A stretch of 64,000 nt of DNA from Setaria digitata (Eukaryota > Nematoda > Chromadorea > Rhabditida > Setariidae), in assembly GCA_003640385.1 (NCBI GenBank), contig RCAB01000093.1, positions 62,001 through 126,000 on the forward strand. The letters run 5' to 3'. The notes beneath the pieces are model-generated. The model made no database searches, had not been told where the DNA came from, and saw nothing but the letters and a program-made list of their open reading frames with translations. A program made the position numbers and the translations under genes. Shown here in pieces: positions 12,301 to 24,610 of the stretch (position 1 is its first letter; each line of letters starts with the position of its first letter).

Positions 12301-15300
12301 CAAATCGGTAAGATAAAAAGGCATTTGACTGTAGGCTGGTGGTAGGGCCGGAGGAACGGCTTCTTCATGCTAAAAACATCTTCATATTATTAAAATAAGA
12401 AATTAAAAACCTCATTTTTAGACTTCTAAATTAGGTACTGCTAACTTAACCGTGGTCAATGTCCATGAGGGAGGCAGCGGATAGAAAGCAGCTTGTGAAA
12501 CATAGTACATCATATTATCAATGTTATACCATGCTGTCAAATAGTTATAAAAACCATCAATATTTATCAAACCGGCTTCATTTACCAGTTTTACGGTGCT
12601 AATCTGCAAACAAGTAATTTAATTAATACTGATAAATTATTATATTTAATAGATAGAAATTATATGTGCTGGAAAAAAATAATCATTGCTGGTTAAATAC
12701 CTCTTAAAGATTAAGCTTAACAAAAGACCTCTGTGAAGAGTATTGCTGAGAGTTAGTACAGAAATGGTTGCTATCTGGCAAAATTTAAATGCAAATGAAA
12801 AATTTTGAAAAAGGTTAAATAGAAATAGATGGACATTTTTATACTTACTCTCCCAGTGCAATTATAATTGTTTCCATAGGAACAAACAAGTCGTCTAGCT
12901 ATCTTCACCTCGTCGTTAATTTTAACACCAGCTTTTATCTCGCCAGTGTTTGAATTTATATCACCTTTCTTAATAGCATCATCTAAAGGCTTCTGGATTG
13001 AACTCAACCAAGTTCGCATTAATGACATCCAATATTCCTCACTTGGACGGCCGTTCACTTTGATCACGAAATTTGATTTTGCTGCAACGTGAAGTTAAAA
13101 ATATATTTAGTTGAATGGAAGACAGAAGCTAGGTAAGAAAGCTCACCAAAAATCAGAAATAGCAAAAATAAGAGCAGCCATTTTCAGACTTGTTTGAATT
13201 TCGAAAAACTAATAATTAATTAGAATCAGTTTTTACCGATGTCCAGGCGATACTGTTCGATTTGTTCCTGCTGCCTCGCAAAATTGATTTGATTGCCTTT
13301 TAAAATGGCAAACATCGGATAAAAACTAAAGTACTTCTCTCTTGCTTTTAAAAATGCAGCTGGAGCTGTTCCTTCCGGAAGTACATCAGACAGTTCCAAA
13401 CCGAGACTTGATTGATAAAGACCAATGCAGCTAATTAATAACATTGAAACGCACGTCACGATTACCATCAGCTAAAGGTTAAGCTCTATAACTTTCAAAT
13501 TTCTGACTAATTTGGAACCTAAAAGTTCAAAGTTTCATTGCAGAATTGAATCTACATCGATAATTAATAATAATAATTAGTAATAATAATTAGTAATAAT
13601 AATTAGTAATANGAAAGGAATGTAGTAATATTGCAGAAAACCGCTTAACGTATACCATTTCTTCTCTTCACTATCGACTTTCTTCAACACCAAAGAAGGT
13701 GGTGGACCTGGGTAAATATGGCCAGCTATGGGCAAACTGCCTACAACTCGTTTGCCCATATTTAATTCCAATGATTCCACACCAGGCTGGAATATTGACA
13801 AAAAAAATTGTTATGTAATGAAATTTACCATTTATGCAAAGTTGAAAATTGCTGCAAAAGATTTGAAATGACAGTTTTACAGCAAATTAAAGATTTTTAA
13901 TATTTAAAAAAAATAATAACCTTTTTGGAATCCACAGAATTTCCCATACAACAGTAACCCAAATCTCGTCTGCCAGCACGTCGCCGTCGCAAATCGATCG
14001 CGATCATCGCAGGATAGATTATCATTATAGCGATCATATTGAATGTCAACAAAATCGCAGTCTGTGATCATTTTTATTCTCTGTTCATTCTTTTTCTAAC
14101 ATTATTATAGAATTTATATATTAGCTGAATATTACCTAAAGTTGAAGTCATAAGTAGATGATACAAGTGAGGATCTTTTTTAAAAAAAAACAATAATAAT
14201 TAATTATCATAAAGAAATAACCAACGATATAAATCAACTGATTTTAGAGATAAAATATCAGTACCTGCGAGCAAAACGATCTTAATGCTGGAATGGGAAG
14301 AAGTGTACCAGCCATGAATGCAATGATATTATTTACAGATGTAATCACAATGCTCATACCCGTTTCCTTCATTAATATGCCTGAAAGAAATGTAGACAAA
14401 ATTATGCTAAAAATTGCACTGTTTAAATTTAAATTAGGAAAAATTGTTTCCTTCAAAATTGCAATTGCAAATGGATTTTTTAGAATTTGAAAACCAAAAG
14501 GATTACCGCGCAGAATAAACAAATTCATGAAATATTTTAAAAGAAACAAAAACCTATTTCATTATTTCTGGCAGTACAGCACACATCGTTGTAGTTATGT
14601 AACAACAAGAACATATCGTCAACACCCAATCCTAACGTCAAAAAAGGCACAATCTAAAGAAAATTAAAAACATTTTTACTTTTATTTCCTTTATTTTCTC
14701 CATATATTTTTTAATCACTCAAAAAAATAATTTCAGTTGCAGAAATATGCTAAAGTTTAGTATAAGTAAATAGCACTCTATCCGCTAGATAGATCATACA
14801 GCAAAAGTTATCCATGAAAGAAAAAGATTAGGATTTTCAGTTCTGAATCCATTCTTCAACTTGGAAATCCCTTTTAGTGAGCCAGAAATTCAACAGCTAA
14901 CAAATTTCTCATATTCCGGTCTTTTTTTTTTTCAGGAAATAGAAAAGAATACCTGTGTTGTAGCCGCATTAAAATGAATACCCATATATGATGATATCCC
15001 GAGACCGGAAATGCTTGCATAAGTTACCAGAAAGACGCCAAGAGTACTAAGACCAACTGAAGAATTTACCGCAAACCACCAACCATCCCAATTTAACTGT
15101 GACCATCCCGCATAAATGAACTGTAATTTAAATTTAAATTAAACAAATAACAATGGAAAAAGCATAGAAACAAGCAGTCTATGCTATCGTTTAAAGAAGC
15201 TGCTACTTTAATTAAAATACTGAAATAAAAGTTTCAGCATTTTATGGCATCACCAGGATGATTTTCAGTGCCTATTTTCTTTCAAATTAAACTTTTTCTC

Positions 15301-18300
15301 ATTCAGAGTTTAATTGATCCAAAGAAAGTTTTCATTGTTTTCTTTCATTACAAGCATAGTTTTTAAATCTGTAAAGAAAAAAATAACGTACCATGAAAAA
15401 ATATCCTAAAAATATAACCAGAAATTTGAACTGACTAAATTCCTTCAACATATCCTCTAAAGATGTCGACGAAAGTGGATGTATCTGACGGTTCATCTTA
15501 AAATTTTTTATTTTTTTTTTCCGAAATATTCATATATTTTTATTATCTAATTTTAATGTTAATTAACGCTCTGCAAAATAAAGTAATATTTAAAAAAAAA
15601 AGAGTTTTTTTTAAAAAAAAATTAATCGATAATAGCGAAATGAAAAGTAAAAAGAAACCTTAAACAGGTGGTTTCAACACAATTTTTTTATCGCAAAATG
15701 ACTACATCTACGAGCTTTTTTTTCAAATCAATCTAAACGCTTAGAAATAAATATTTCATAAGTCAGAATAATTCCAAAATTGCTTAATATGATAGGGAAA
15801 GAAGCAATAAAAGAGCATGCCGGTCCAATTTGCTGATAAAAGAAAATGAATTAATTACTTAGTAGCATAAGTTAAATGATACGGTGGAAATTTTTAAATT
15901 AAGGTGATAGAATGAATGAAAACCTCTGTATTCCAGTGATGTTTGTAGATATACTGTGTGAAATTCCGTTGCCAAGCGGAAACAACTTGCGATGCATAAT
16001 ATGGATTCCAACTATTAATATCCAAATTTGGCTTCAAATCTGACTTCTTCATCTACAACAAAACAATGAGTGAACGAATTAGCACAAAATATATGTGGTA
16101 GTAATTAAGACAGAATTATTTCCATTATTATTTCAATATTTTTTTATTCAAATTACCATATATCTTAATTCAAATACTTGCCAAATATTCATGCTACAAG
16201 TCTTGATTTACAGTTAACTGAAAAAAGCGAATCCAATATGTCTTGAATTCGTTAACATTTTATCAGTTTAGAATGGATCAAATACGAAAATTTTTGAATC
16301 AAACCTTAAAACGTGTGAAGACATCATTACCAGATGCAACTAAGAAAATACTTTGGAAAGCTTCAGCACTGATAAGTTTATGATTCTGCCTCTTAACGCC
16401 ACCTATTATCAGATCTTCTGGCCATACCATCGTTTTTCGAGCAAATCCTTGACATCCACCGGTCATCACTTCTCCATAATTTGGATATTCCGGCATCTCT
16501 TTCTGTAATGATTTTTGAAAGCAAGAAACAAATAATAAATCAAATAGACTAAAAACAATGTAAGAAATAAAAAACAAGACTTTACATCGAGAATGGATGT
16601 GTCTGATTAATACTGAACTATTAAAACATCTTAATTGCTCAGGTAAGCAGAAGAAATCAATATTCTAATTGGAAAATGATCAAGAAGAAGACGACTCAGG
16701 TACCAATGTAAGGAATTCGCTCCATTTTTGTTCATTCTCATTCATCCACTTCAGGAAACTCTTACTGTAACGGTTGCATCGTTCATCTTCAGCAAGTTTC
16801 TCCTTGCCTATAAAATATCAAAAGAAGCATTAATGAGCAAAAGCTGTCACAAATTTTCCTCTCAATTATATCAATAATAATTATTTTTTCAATCTTTAAA
16901 AATGTACTTTGTACTTTTTCTGATACTTTACTCATTTAGAATTAAGTTTAATATAAATACCAAATATTTATCTAGTATCTACATTCGATAATAGTATTTA
17001 TTGTTTATCGATGAGAAATAGGGTCCTTTTGAATAGACTAATTTCATAAATAAATTAGAAAAACAGAAATTTCTTTAACAAAACATGTAAAAGAGAAAAG
17101 ACTGCTATGAACTGAACAAATTAATTACTTGAGTTCCAACACTACTTTATTTTTAACCTTGTCTCATTCTCGACTTCTTAATACTTGACCTGATCCTTCC
17201 TTCCTGTTTCTTTGAAAACTAATTCGAAATATTTTTAAAAAACTGAAATAACCATACTTTCTGTATCATTGTTAGTACTGTAGTCATCATCATCCTCATA
17301 CGCGTAGTAATCGGTACTTTTATCTTCTGTATTGTTTTTAATTATTGGCATCGTCGTTGTTAAGCCATCTGCATCTCTTTTCCGCCTTTTTTTACCTGAA
17401 TTAGTTGTAACTAAGAAGTTTTATCAATTAGACGAAAATAATTACCTTTATCCATGATTATTCATCAATATCATCTTTCTCAAATGGAATATCTACTTTG
17501 AATATAGACTTTCTATCCTATCCTTTTTGGTTCTCCATCCTTTATCATCACTATATTCGTACTGCTATTAAAAAATTTGGAAATGTACATTTATCACTGA
17601 AATGAGTTCTAATAACTAGTAGCTTAATATGCTTAATAAGATTACTGAGAGATTTTCTTGAAAATCTACCGAAAATGTCATCGAGAATTCGCGATGTAGC
17701 ATCCTGAGATTCTGAGTTAACTACTGGTGTTGCTTCGGCTTCCAGTTCTATCTGTTTGCTTTTAGGCAATGCCATATTCCAAGTTTGAAATTTTTTAAAA
17801 GCATTACAATGATCGAAAACATTCGGTGCTGTAGATGGACATTCCGGATCTAGGGGATCAATGCACCAACGGTCCAAGTAAGCAGATCCTATGCCGGCCT
17901 GTAAATATATTGTTGTTTAAGTGCACTTAACAAAAGTCGAGTCTTCTAATTAAGTAAAAATAGGTTAAATTAAAAAACTTGCAATTCGACAATTCTGATT
18001 AACTCTGGTCAAACAGTCTTAGAACTACTGAAATTCTTCAATTTTTACCCGTTCAAAAAAATTGAAGATTATTCCAAGATCGAAAAGTGTTGCAATTTCT
18101 TTTAGCACTGCTGATGGATTCAGATTCTTCCATGTTATATTACCTTTCGGTAAAGAAGTGATGAAGGCTTCTATATCTGGCCTACAAATGTTTCACATTT
18201 AATATCGGAACCTTGGAAGCTATATTAAAGTTTCAGCTAACTAATTTAGAAATGAAAGATAAGAATCGAGAGATCTTATCAGTAATTTTACAATTATTTT

Positions 18301-21300
18301 GTCAAGAATTTAAATTCCTACAGAAATGGAAATATGGCTGTTTGATATTCAATTCAAAGCAACTTGTCATATAAATATTCCAACTCAATATCAGTGATTT
18401 TACAACAGTTAAGTAAAAAAAGAAGACCAACTCAATAATCTTTTTTTACTTGTTTTGGATTATTTATTTCAGTAATAAAATTGTTCATTTCTAAGCGTCT
18501 CTTCAAAAACCGAGAAACTGAGTCTTAGAAAGACAGGTAAACCCTAAAACAAGCGGTGGTGAAGGTCCTAGAGGCTTCGATCCTTCCCAAAAGCAATCAA
18601 TTGGTGTAATCCAAATGCATGGGATCAGACGATCCAACAATTTCGACATTACTGTTGCAAATGGTCCACGCGATAATTTCGGTGATGGTGGCTTGAAGCA
18701 TATATCGGCTAATGTCCAGTTTCTAAAATGACTTCTAATTAAACTTCAGTCTCAATGAAACGTTTCCTTTAATTCTCCAAACCTTACTCATCCAAGAAAA
18801 TTGTTCGCGGTCTCAAAATATATCATTCTGTTTCATCACGCTGCATTACATTATGTACAATATTACTATGGTGACAATTTTCACATCAAATTTCAAACAA
18901 TTAAAATTGAAAGAATTTTAAATTCCAAATAATAATTGTAAATTCGTACGCGCCATACATTTCCACTTGAAAACTAGCAATCTCTTGCATAATTTGAACA
19001 TGTTTCAGTAATGATTCTTTGGTTAAAGCATTAATTCCATTCTTCACAGGAGTTTGTATCAACACCTGAAAAATTAAGCAACAGGTAATGAAATTCAGAA
19101 TTTCATACAATGATTTTTGATATTGAGTTGGATCCAACTATATACATGTGTATGAATAATAAATATATATATGTATTATTATATATATATACATATTTGT
19201 GTTATATATGTTTAATATAATACCGATAATTATAAATTTTTCCCGTCTTCTCTTTGAAATAAAGAAAAATCCTGTTTACGGATACCTGAAAGCGACTATC
19301 GAATGCATTTTCTGGATTAATATCAACATTTGATTCATCACTCGTGTTATTCACAGCTTTTGTGAATACGAAAGGCTTATGAATAGCTGTAATAATACTG
19401 ATCCTGTCAGGTATAAATGCGCAAGTTTGTTTCAAAATAAAAGAGAAAATATATAAGAAATTTCATCGGATGAATTTAATGTATATAAGAAATTTCATCG
19501 GACGAAAAAGAAGTTGGCAAGCCGTAAAAATAATACTAGAAAAAGCAAAATAAAGTAGTCTCAAAGATAAAGCGAATGATTAAAATCTATGATATTAATT
19601 AATATTTAATTACATAATCTTTGTAATCAAAAAGTTTAGGACAAACCTGAATTATTAACTTCGGCTGAACGTTTTTCACGAGTTACACCATACTGAATAT
19701 TTTGCTGTACTCGTTGAAGAAAGTGCAATTCTTCGTCTAAACGTCCACCCTCTGAAATTCAACGAAAAATTTTTATATATTTATATGTATGTTTTTTTGA
19801 ATTTCAGTAAGATTTGCATTCTACTAGGTGGATTGTCTGACTGCAAATGATGTAGACTGAGATGAAATTAGCTCATTCCCTAATTAATTGTCAAATCTTC
19901 ATGAACAATGAGGAATTCATTTAAAATGAATGAGTCGAAGAGTAATTGCTGCCTCAGTAGTCAGAAAAAAAATTTAAAATACTGAAATTTAGAAATTCAT
20001 TGAGAAAGAGGAAAGGAATTAAAGATTTTCAACTTAAACTTACCTGACACCCATAATTTCATCAAATCGGTCTCAATGTGAACATATCGAAGTCCTAAGG
20101 CACAAATTAGATAGGCACTTAAACCAATGATGACGACAGACCAAGCCCAGTTTTGTACACATGAACCTAGTTCGAAAAGCAGTGATTGAAAAAAAGATCG
20201 TACATATAGTGCTAGTCGATTACCCGTTGCTATACCCTGAAAAATAAAAATTATTCAAGAACAAAAAAAAGATGATGATATTCAAATTAGTTATTTCCGA
20301 CTGGCACTAATAATCAAATTAAAATTTCTGAGACAAAAAATGTAATTAAGTTATATTTCCTGTACTTAACTACTTTTTATCCTTCCTAAATTTGCCATTA
20401 ATATAATACTAATTCTTTAACAGCTGTGTTAATTTCATAATTCAAAAAAAAATTGCAGAGCTTTTCTAGAGTAAAGTAAATTGTAAAATTTAAATTGAGG
20501 AATTAGTAAGTATAAAGTAAGTGCTTTCAGAAATAGATTTAAAAGTTAAACCCGATTCATCTGTTGCAATGCCATATCTGCATCGCACCATGTTGGTCGT
20601 GATGTGAATTCTTGATGCCATTTCTCGGAATATAAAGCTGAATCTGATGATTTCTTTCCAACCAACCATTTGTCCAGAATCTAAACAAACGTTAGAAATT
20701 ACTTCTTGGCGATACATTCAAGAAAGAAATTCTAAATTAAAATGATATAGAAAATATTGAAACGGGACGGATTGTTTCAGAATTATTGGAAATAATACTT
20801 ATTAAAATTTCCTTTTTTGTATGTATGAATTCATCATTGATTTCCCATCCAGATGGATTATTTTGAACATTTCATGTATTATTAGCATTTCAATACTTTC
20901 TTACAATTCAGCATTCCGGGAAAGGAAATCTACGGAAAGAACTAGGTTATTGGAGCATTAACTAACTGGGAAATTTCTTCATCAAAAGTGGTGATAATGA
21001 AAAAATTACTAGTGGCATTAATCAGCTGACATTAGGTATCAAGAATTATTGTGATAATAACGAAAGGCGGTGCTGATAAAAGCAGCAATACTGTAATAAC
21101 TGTTTCAGGTAATAATATTTTAATTTTAGTCATTTGTGAGTTTGCTAATAAGAAGAATTAAAGTGTGAAAAATGCTCAATTATTAGGTACAATTTCGAAA
21201 ATTCCTCCTTGTTGCTTTTTTCTTTTTTTAAATTATGATGAATAATGAAAAGTTGTTGAAGAGCTAATAAACTAAAAAATAAGTCGAAATCTGCACTTTA

Positions 21301-23103
21301 TTGGATGAAAATTGAAGAAATGAAAAAAGCTATAAAATTAAAATGGATTTCAAATAGCTTGAATTCGACAGAATCATCAATATTTCTGATCATTGAATCT
21401 TTCGTCGTTATCAGAATGTTAAATCAATGTACTATAAGATCTCTAATTTTTCTTTTTTATCGGGAAAGCTGTGTCGATTTTCTGCAATTTTAATGGTTTA
21501 AAAAAATTCAGATTTCTACAAGAAAGTATCATTTGTTAGGCGAACATACAGAATTTGTTGCCAGTCGAAAGGAAAAAGTATCAATGCAAATATTTTAAGA
21601 AAAAGTTTTGCTATATTGTAAGTGATAATGATAAGAGAATAGGTGCTATTGCTGTAAAAATATTACACTTTCAAATTGATTAAGCTAACATCGAATAGGA
21701 AATGATTCTAGCAACAACAATGATGAAGATAATACATACTAATTGGGAGATGATAATTACTAGGGTATTAATGATTTGCCATTAATATCCTAGTAATTAT
21801 CATTTTTCTCACGTTCTAGCAATGTCCTTATCAGTATCTCTTCGTCTTTCGTTATCTTTCCTTAAATTTTCAACCGGTTCGTTTTAATTTTCTTTTTTTC
21901 TTTTTTTTTTTTTCAAGAATTCTGTCAGACATGAATTTTTCCTATGTATGAAAAGATGTTTGCAAGTATATTTGTTCAATTGTGCGCATAAATGTATGAT
22001 GCAGTGAAATAACCAGTAGCACTTCTGAAGAATGAAAAATCTAAACAAAGCAAAACTAGTTTCACAAGAAGTAATTTACTTTTCCTTTTTTTTTTCCTTA
22101 AATTTTGGTCCCCATCAGTCATTTTCCTCCATACTTAATAAACGATGGCATCGTAAGTGACAACTAATAGTTCAACAGTAAAATTTGTTTTAAAAAAAAG
22201 TATGGAGTAAAAGTTATTCATTTGTAAGAAAAAGAGAGTGAATAGATTATTTTATCAGAGATAAGTGATACCAGCTTAGATTTAGGAACTCTTGCATTTG
22301 ATTAAAGATAATTTCAAAAACTTCCTGCAAATAAAACTAAACAAATTTAGGAAGAAAAAATGAAAAGGAGACTTGAAGAAAACTTAAGTAATGTAATAAA
22401 GTTTGGAATCAAGCAACAAATGTTTTTGGATTTTACTGCTTAGAATGAAAGTTTTTATCAGTGGTTGGGAGGAGAAACAACCGAGGATTAGAGTTAATAA
22501 GTCTGAAAATAGGTCTATTTTAGTCTGAATAATTAATTAGGGTTAGATGAATGGCAGTTTTGTTCTCAAATTACTTTAAAATAAACTCGTCATCACCTTC
22601 ATTTTCATTATCAAAATGCTACTATTGTAAGAAGATGATGAAAGGGTCGAGCTTCACTGTGAACTTTGAAACTTTAAATAATGGAGTCAACAAATAACTC
22701 AGTAATAGAATTACAAAACATATTTAAAATTAAATGATTTAATATTTTTATGTTAAAAGTCTATGGGTTGATCAATTAAGAGGTTAAACAGATTCCTTGA
22801 AAAAGTTGGTGTCTGATAATTAATTAGTTCAAAAATTTTATAAATGAAATAACAAAATACCACAAAATCAATGATTCTAGCTTTCTCAATAAATTTAAAA
22901 TTTTTTCAACTCTTAATTAATTACATCTAGTGAAAAAATTAGCTGGGTTATCATTTTATCAACATCCTACCATTACACTGACTTTTCTCATTTTATCTCT
23001 TTTCATAAAATAAACAGAAAGAGAGACAAAGGATGAAACTTACCTTATAGATTGGATTTGTTAATGTTCGTGTTGTTGCACACCTTTCAGTGTGAACTTT
23101 CAT
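9336..23103 (-). CDS. ptc: Patched homologue (12-TM, sterol-sensing domain), 30 exons
   Basis: Patched proteins are RND-like transporters that move or sense sterols; insect and vertebrate forms are Hedgehog receptors, while nematode PTC-1 and PTC-3 act in cytokinesis and osmotic/sterol balance. Thirty exons join in phase to about 1,484 residues, a normal family length. Seen in order: Met-1 exon at 23103; TM1 near residues 93-112; a long first loop with the family's cysteine-rich segments; the sterol-sensing domain at about 635-800 with GLGVDDMF (712-719); the second half with a large loop; GVGIGVEFTAH around 1230; and a serine-rich cytoplasmic tail. The GxxxD and GxxxE charges of the two symmetrical halves are retained. 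Two furin-like sites, REKRS (152-156) and KKRRKRD (425-431), lie in loop 1. Exon 19 runs into the N at 13612 and loses its donor. Whether it is PTC-1 or PTC-3 was not decided. Confidence 0.92.
13563..13613. repeat. TAATAATAATTAG short tandem repeat ending in an assembly gap
   Basis: Three to four copies of a 13-base AT-only unit end at the single N (13612). The N sits inside Patched exon 19, just after codons for YYYIPF on the minus strand. The gap removes the last few codons of this exon, its donor site and the start of the intron. Confidence 0.85.
13921..15496 (-). other. ptc: Sterol-sensing domain of Patched (exons 14-18)
   Basis: These five exons encode TM2 to TM6. Exon 14 ends in the hydrophobic run [12 protein letters not shown], exon 15 carries two helices ending in HFNAATTQ, exon 16 carries [15 protein letters not shown], exon 17 [10 protein letters not shown], and exon 18 ends in an arginine-rich cytoplasmic turn ([10 protein letters not shown]). 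The order and motifs match Patched sterol-sensing domains, and the two acidic residues after GLGV are the conserved proton or ion relay positions of RND-type transporters. Confidence 0.88.
19450..19502. repeat. Two-copy 32-base tandem repeat in Patched intron 4
   Basis: TATATAAGAAATTTCATCGG occurs at 19450 and again at 19482. It is intronic and has no visible function. Confidence 0.7.
21750..21803. repeat. Near-perfect 24-bp inverted repeat (hairpin) in Patched intron 1
   Basis: The left arm 21750-21773 and right arm 21780-21803 are reverse complements over 24 positions with one difference, around the six-base loop ATTTGC. In plus-strand RNA the single difference is a G:U wobble, so the whole stem pairs. 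In the Patched pre-mRNA (minus strand) it is an A:C mismatch. The length is at the short end for a microRNA precursor. A palindrome left by a small transposon is the alternative. Confidence 0.8.
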
Positions 23104-24256
23104 TGTTGTTGTTTACTGCGGAAATTGTCCAGAATACAATTCCACTTTATATTTTTCCGCAAAATTTCTTGGGTGAAATTTGAGCAGTTTGAAGAGAAGA
23201 TAAAATTCACCAGAAAAAACAAATTCGGAATTTCTGTTCCGTTAATTCCCAGTCTATCTTTTCCGTAACAATAATGTATCGACAATTTGAAAAGTTCCCA
23301 AATAGAGGAGCAGAAAACAAACAAAAAAAAAAAAAAAAAAAAAAGAAAAAGAAACACTGATGAAAGATGCTTAACCTGTAAATAAATTTAGAATTATAAA
23401 TCAATCTCATAATGATTAAAAAAGAAAAAACATTGTTAAATATCAATGCGTCAAATAATTTGCATACTTTTTAGGAAAAAAAAACAAGCAAACAAATGAT
23501 AAAATCACTGATCAATAATGCAAGAACGATAAATTTCATTAACTCTATCAGTTCCTATCTCACCGATTCCATACCTTTTTGAATTCTCTCTCATGAAAAT
23601 TTTTTTACAACTTTCTCTAGCAATATTTGTTTGCCTATCGGTCTTATGATCGTATTTAGTCTTATATAAAGTGTCATCACCCTTAGTTCCAAAATATAAT
23701 TTACATAACTTACCTAATCACATCACTCCTTGAAACTTCCAGCACGAATCCAAAATTTATAAAGTAGAAATAATTGAAAGATAGTTTCTGCATTTCTTTT
23801 AATTAATGTGATCATTAATATTCCATTAATTATTAGCATGATGATTGAAAACAATGGCTTTGAAATTTGAAAAAGAATTACGATATATATATTCCTCTCA
23901 TGAAAAAAATATATATGATGGTTTAAAATTTTTTTATTTAAATTAAATTTTTATTATCAAGAAAAATATTGTAATTATCTGAAATAAAATATCAAGAAAG
24001 AACTGCCCCTGTCCTCTAATGTGACCGCATAGTTATATAGCTAATTTAATCAGATAATTATAGTTTTATTTCAATTTTAATAATTAAATTGGAAAAATTT
24101 GCAATGAACGAATAAATGAAATCTTAAAAATCTTGTTTGAACAGAAAAGTATGCATACTCATTTACTTCCTTAAAGTAAAGATTATTAATTTTATTTTCT
24201 TTTTTTTCAATGAAATCAAGCAGCACATTGATTGCAGATAAAATAGAAAATTATCT

Positions 24257-24333
24257 TCTATTAACTAGATAAATAGAATTAACTAGATATTAACTAAATT
24301 AAATTAAATTAAATTAACTAGATAAATAGAAAA
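24257..24333. repeat. Local tandem repeats, AAATT units and a 17-base direct repeat
   Basis: ATTAACTAGATAAATAG occurs near 24260 and 24313, with about four AAATT units between the copies. This is simple-sequence DNA with no coding potential. Confidence 0.7.
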
Positions 24334-24398
24334 TTATAAAATTAAGGGAGCCAGATAGTCATTTCATAATTATCAAATACTGATTTGAAATGTAGCCA

Positions 24399-24610
24399 TT
24401 GATATTATCAGTACAAACAGAACTAAAAGTGTCTAACTACGACTTTGATTCCAGCGATTACTATCGCTTCGATACTTGCCTTTACACCTGCGCCGAAAAG
24501 TCTTCCTTGCATTGTTGTCTGTGTAAAAGCGTCAATCTATTCTATTGTAATAGAACAGACCGATATTTTTGTTTCAGCTCCTCCAAAATATATTTCAAAC
24601 TTTACTAGGG
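24399..24610 (+). other. GC-richer, coding-like island of unknown nature
   Basis: About 200 bases are clearly richer in G+C than their surroundings. On + an open frame carries a cysteine-rich stretch (pattern C-x3-C-x8-CC-x-C), and a second + frame is a hydrophobic, proline-containing stretch. On - a frame reads GRLFGAGVKASIEAIVIAG. An acceptor-like TTCCAG stands at 24448-24453 and donor-like GTs follow near 24525. With three frames open no choice can be made. It may be a lone exon, a decayed gene or a transferred fragment, for example from Wolbachia, which is common in filarial genomes. Confidence 0.3.

Larger units (their letters stand above)
9336..23103 (-). other. ptc: Exon map of the Patched gene
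   Basis: Exons read on the minus strand: 23103-23044, 20680-20552, 20236-20044, 19751-19647, 19386-19286, 19065-18950, 18722-18543, 18181-18049, 17898-17646, 17395-17258, 16807-16704, 16502-16305, 16052-15924, 15496-15392, 15120-14953, 14653-14554, 14380-14265, 14061-13921, 13786-13613 (truncated by N), 13471-13237, 13081-12849, 12603-12424, 12369-12268, 11953-11856, 11609-11407, 11113-10985, 10698-10556, 10363-10229, 9917-9834, 9605-9336. Phases agree at every junction except across the gap, where they cannot be tested. Weak points: exon 22 could end at 12439 (GTACCT donor) instead of 12424; exon 29 ends on a poor donor (GTTCGC) and may instead read through to a stop at 9789. Intron 1 is the longest, at 2,363 bases. 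Confidence 0.78.

Noticed and set aside
23100..23446. Two overlapping phenylalanine-rich frames on - next to the Patched start
   Set aside because: Generated by the poly(A) tract at 23323-23344; the true first exon starts at 23103 in another frame and ends at a GTAAGT donor.
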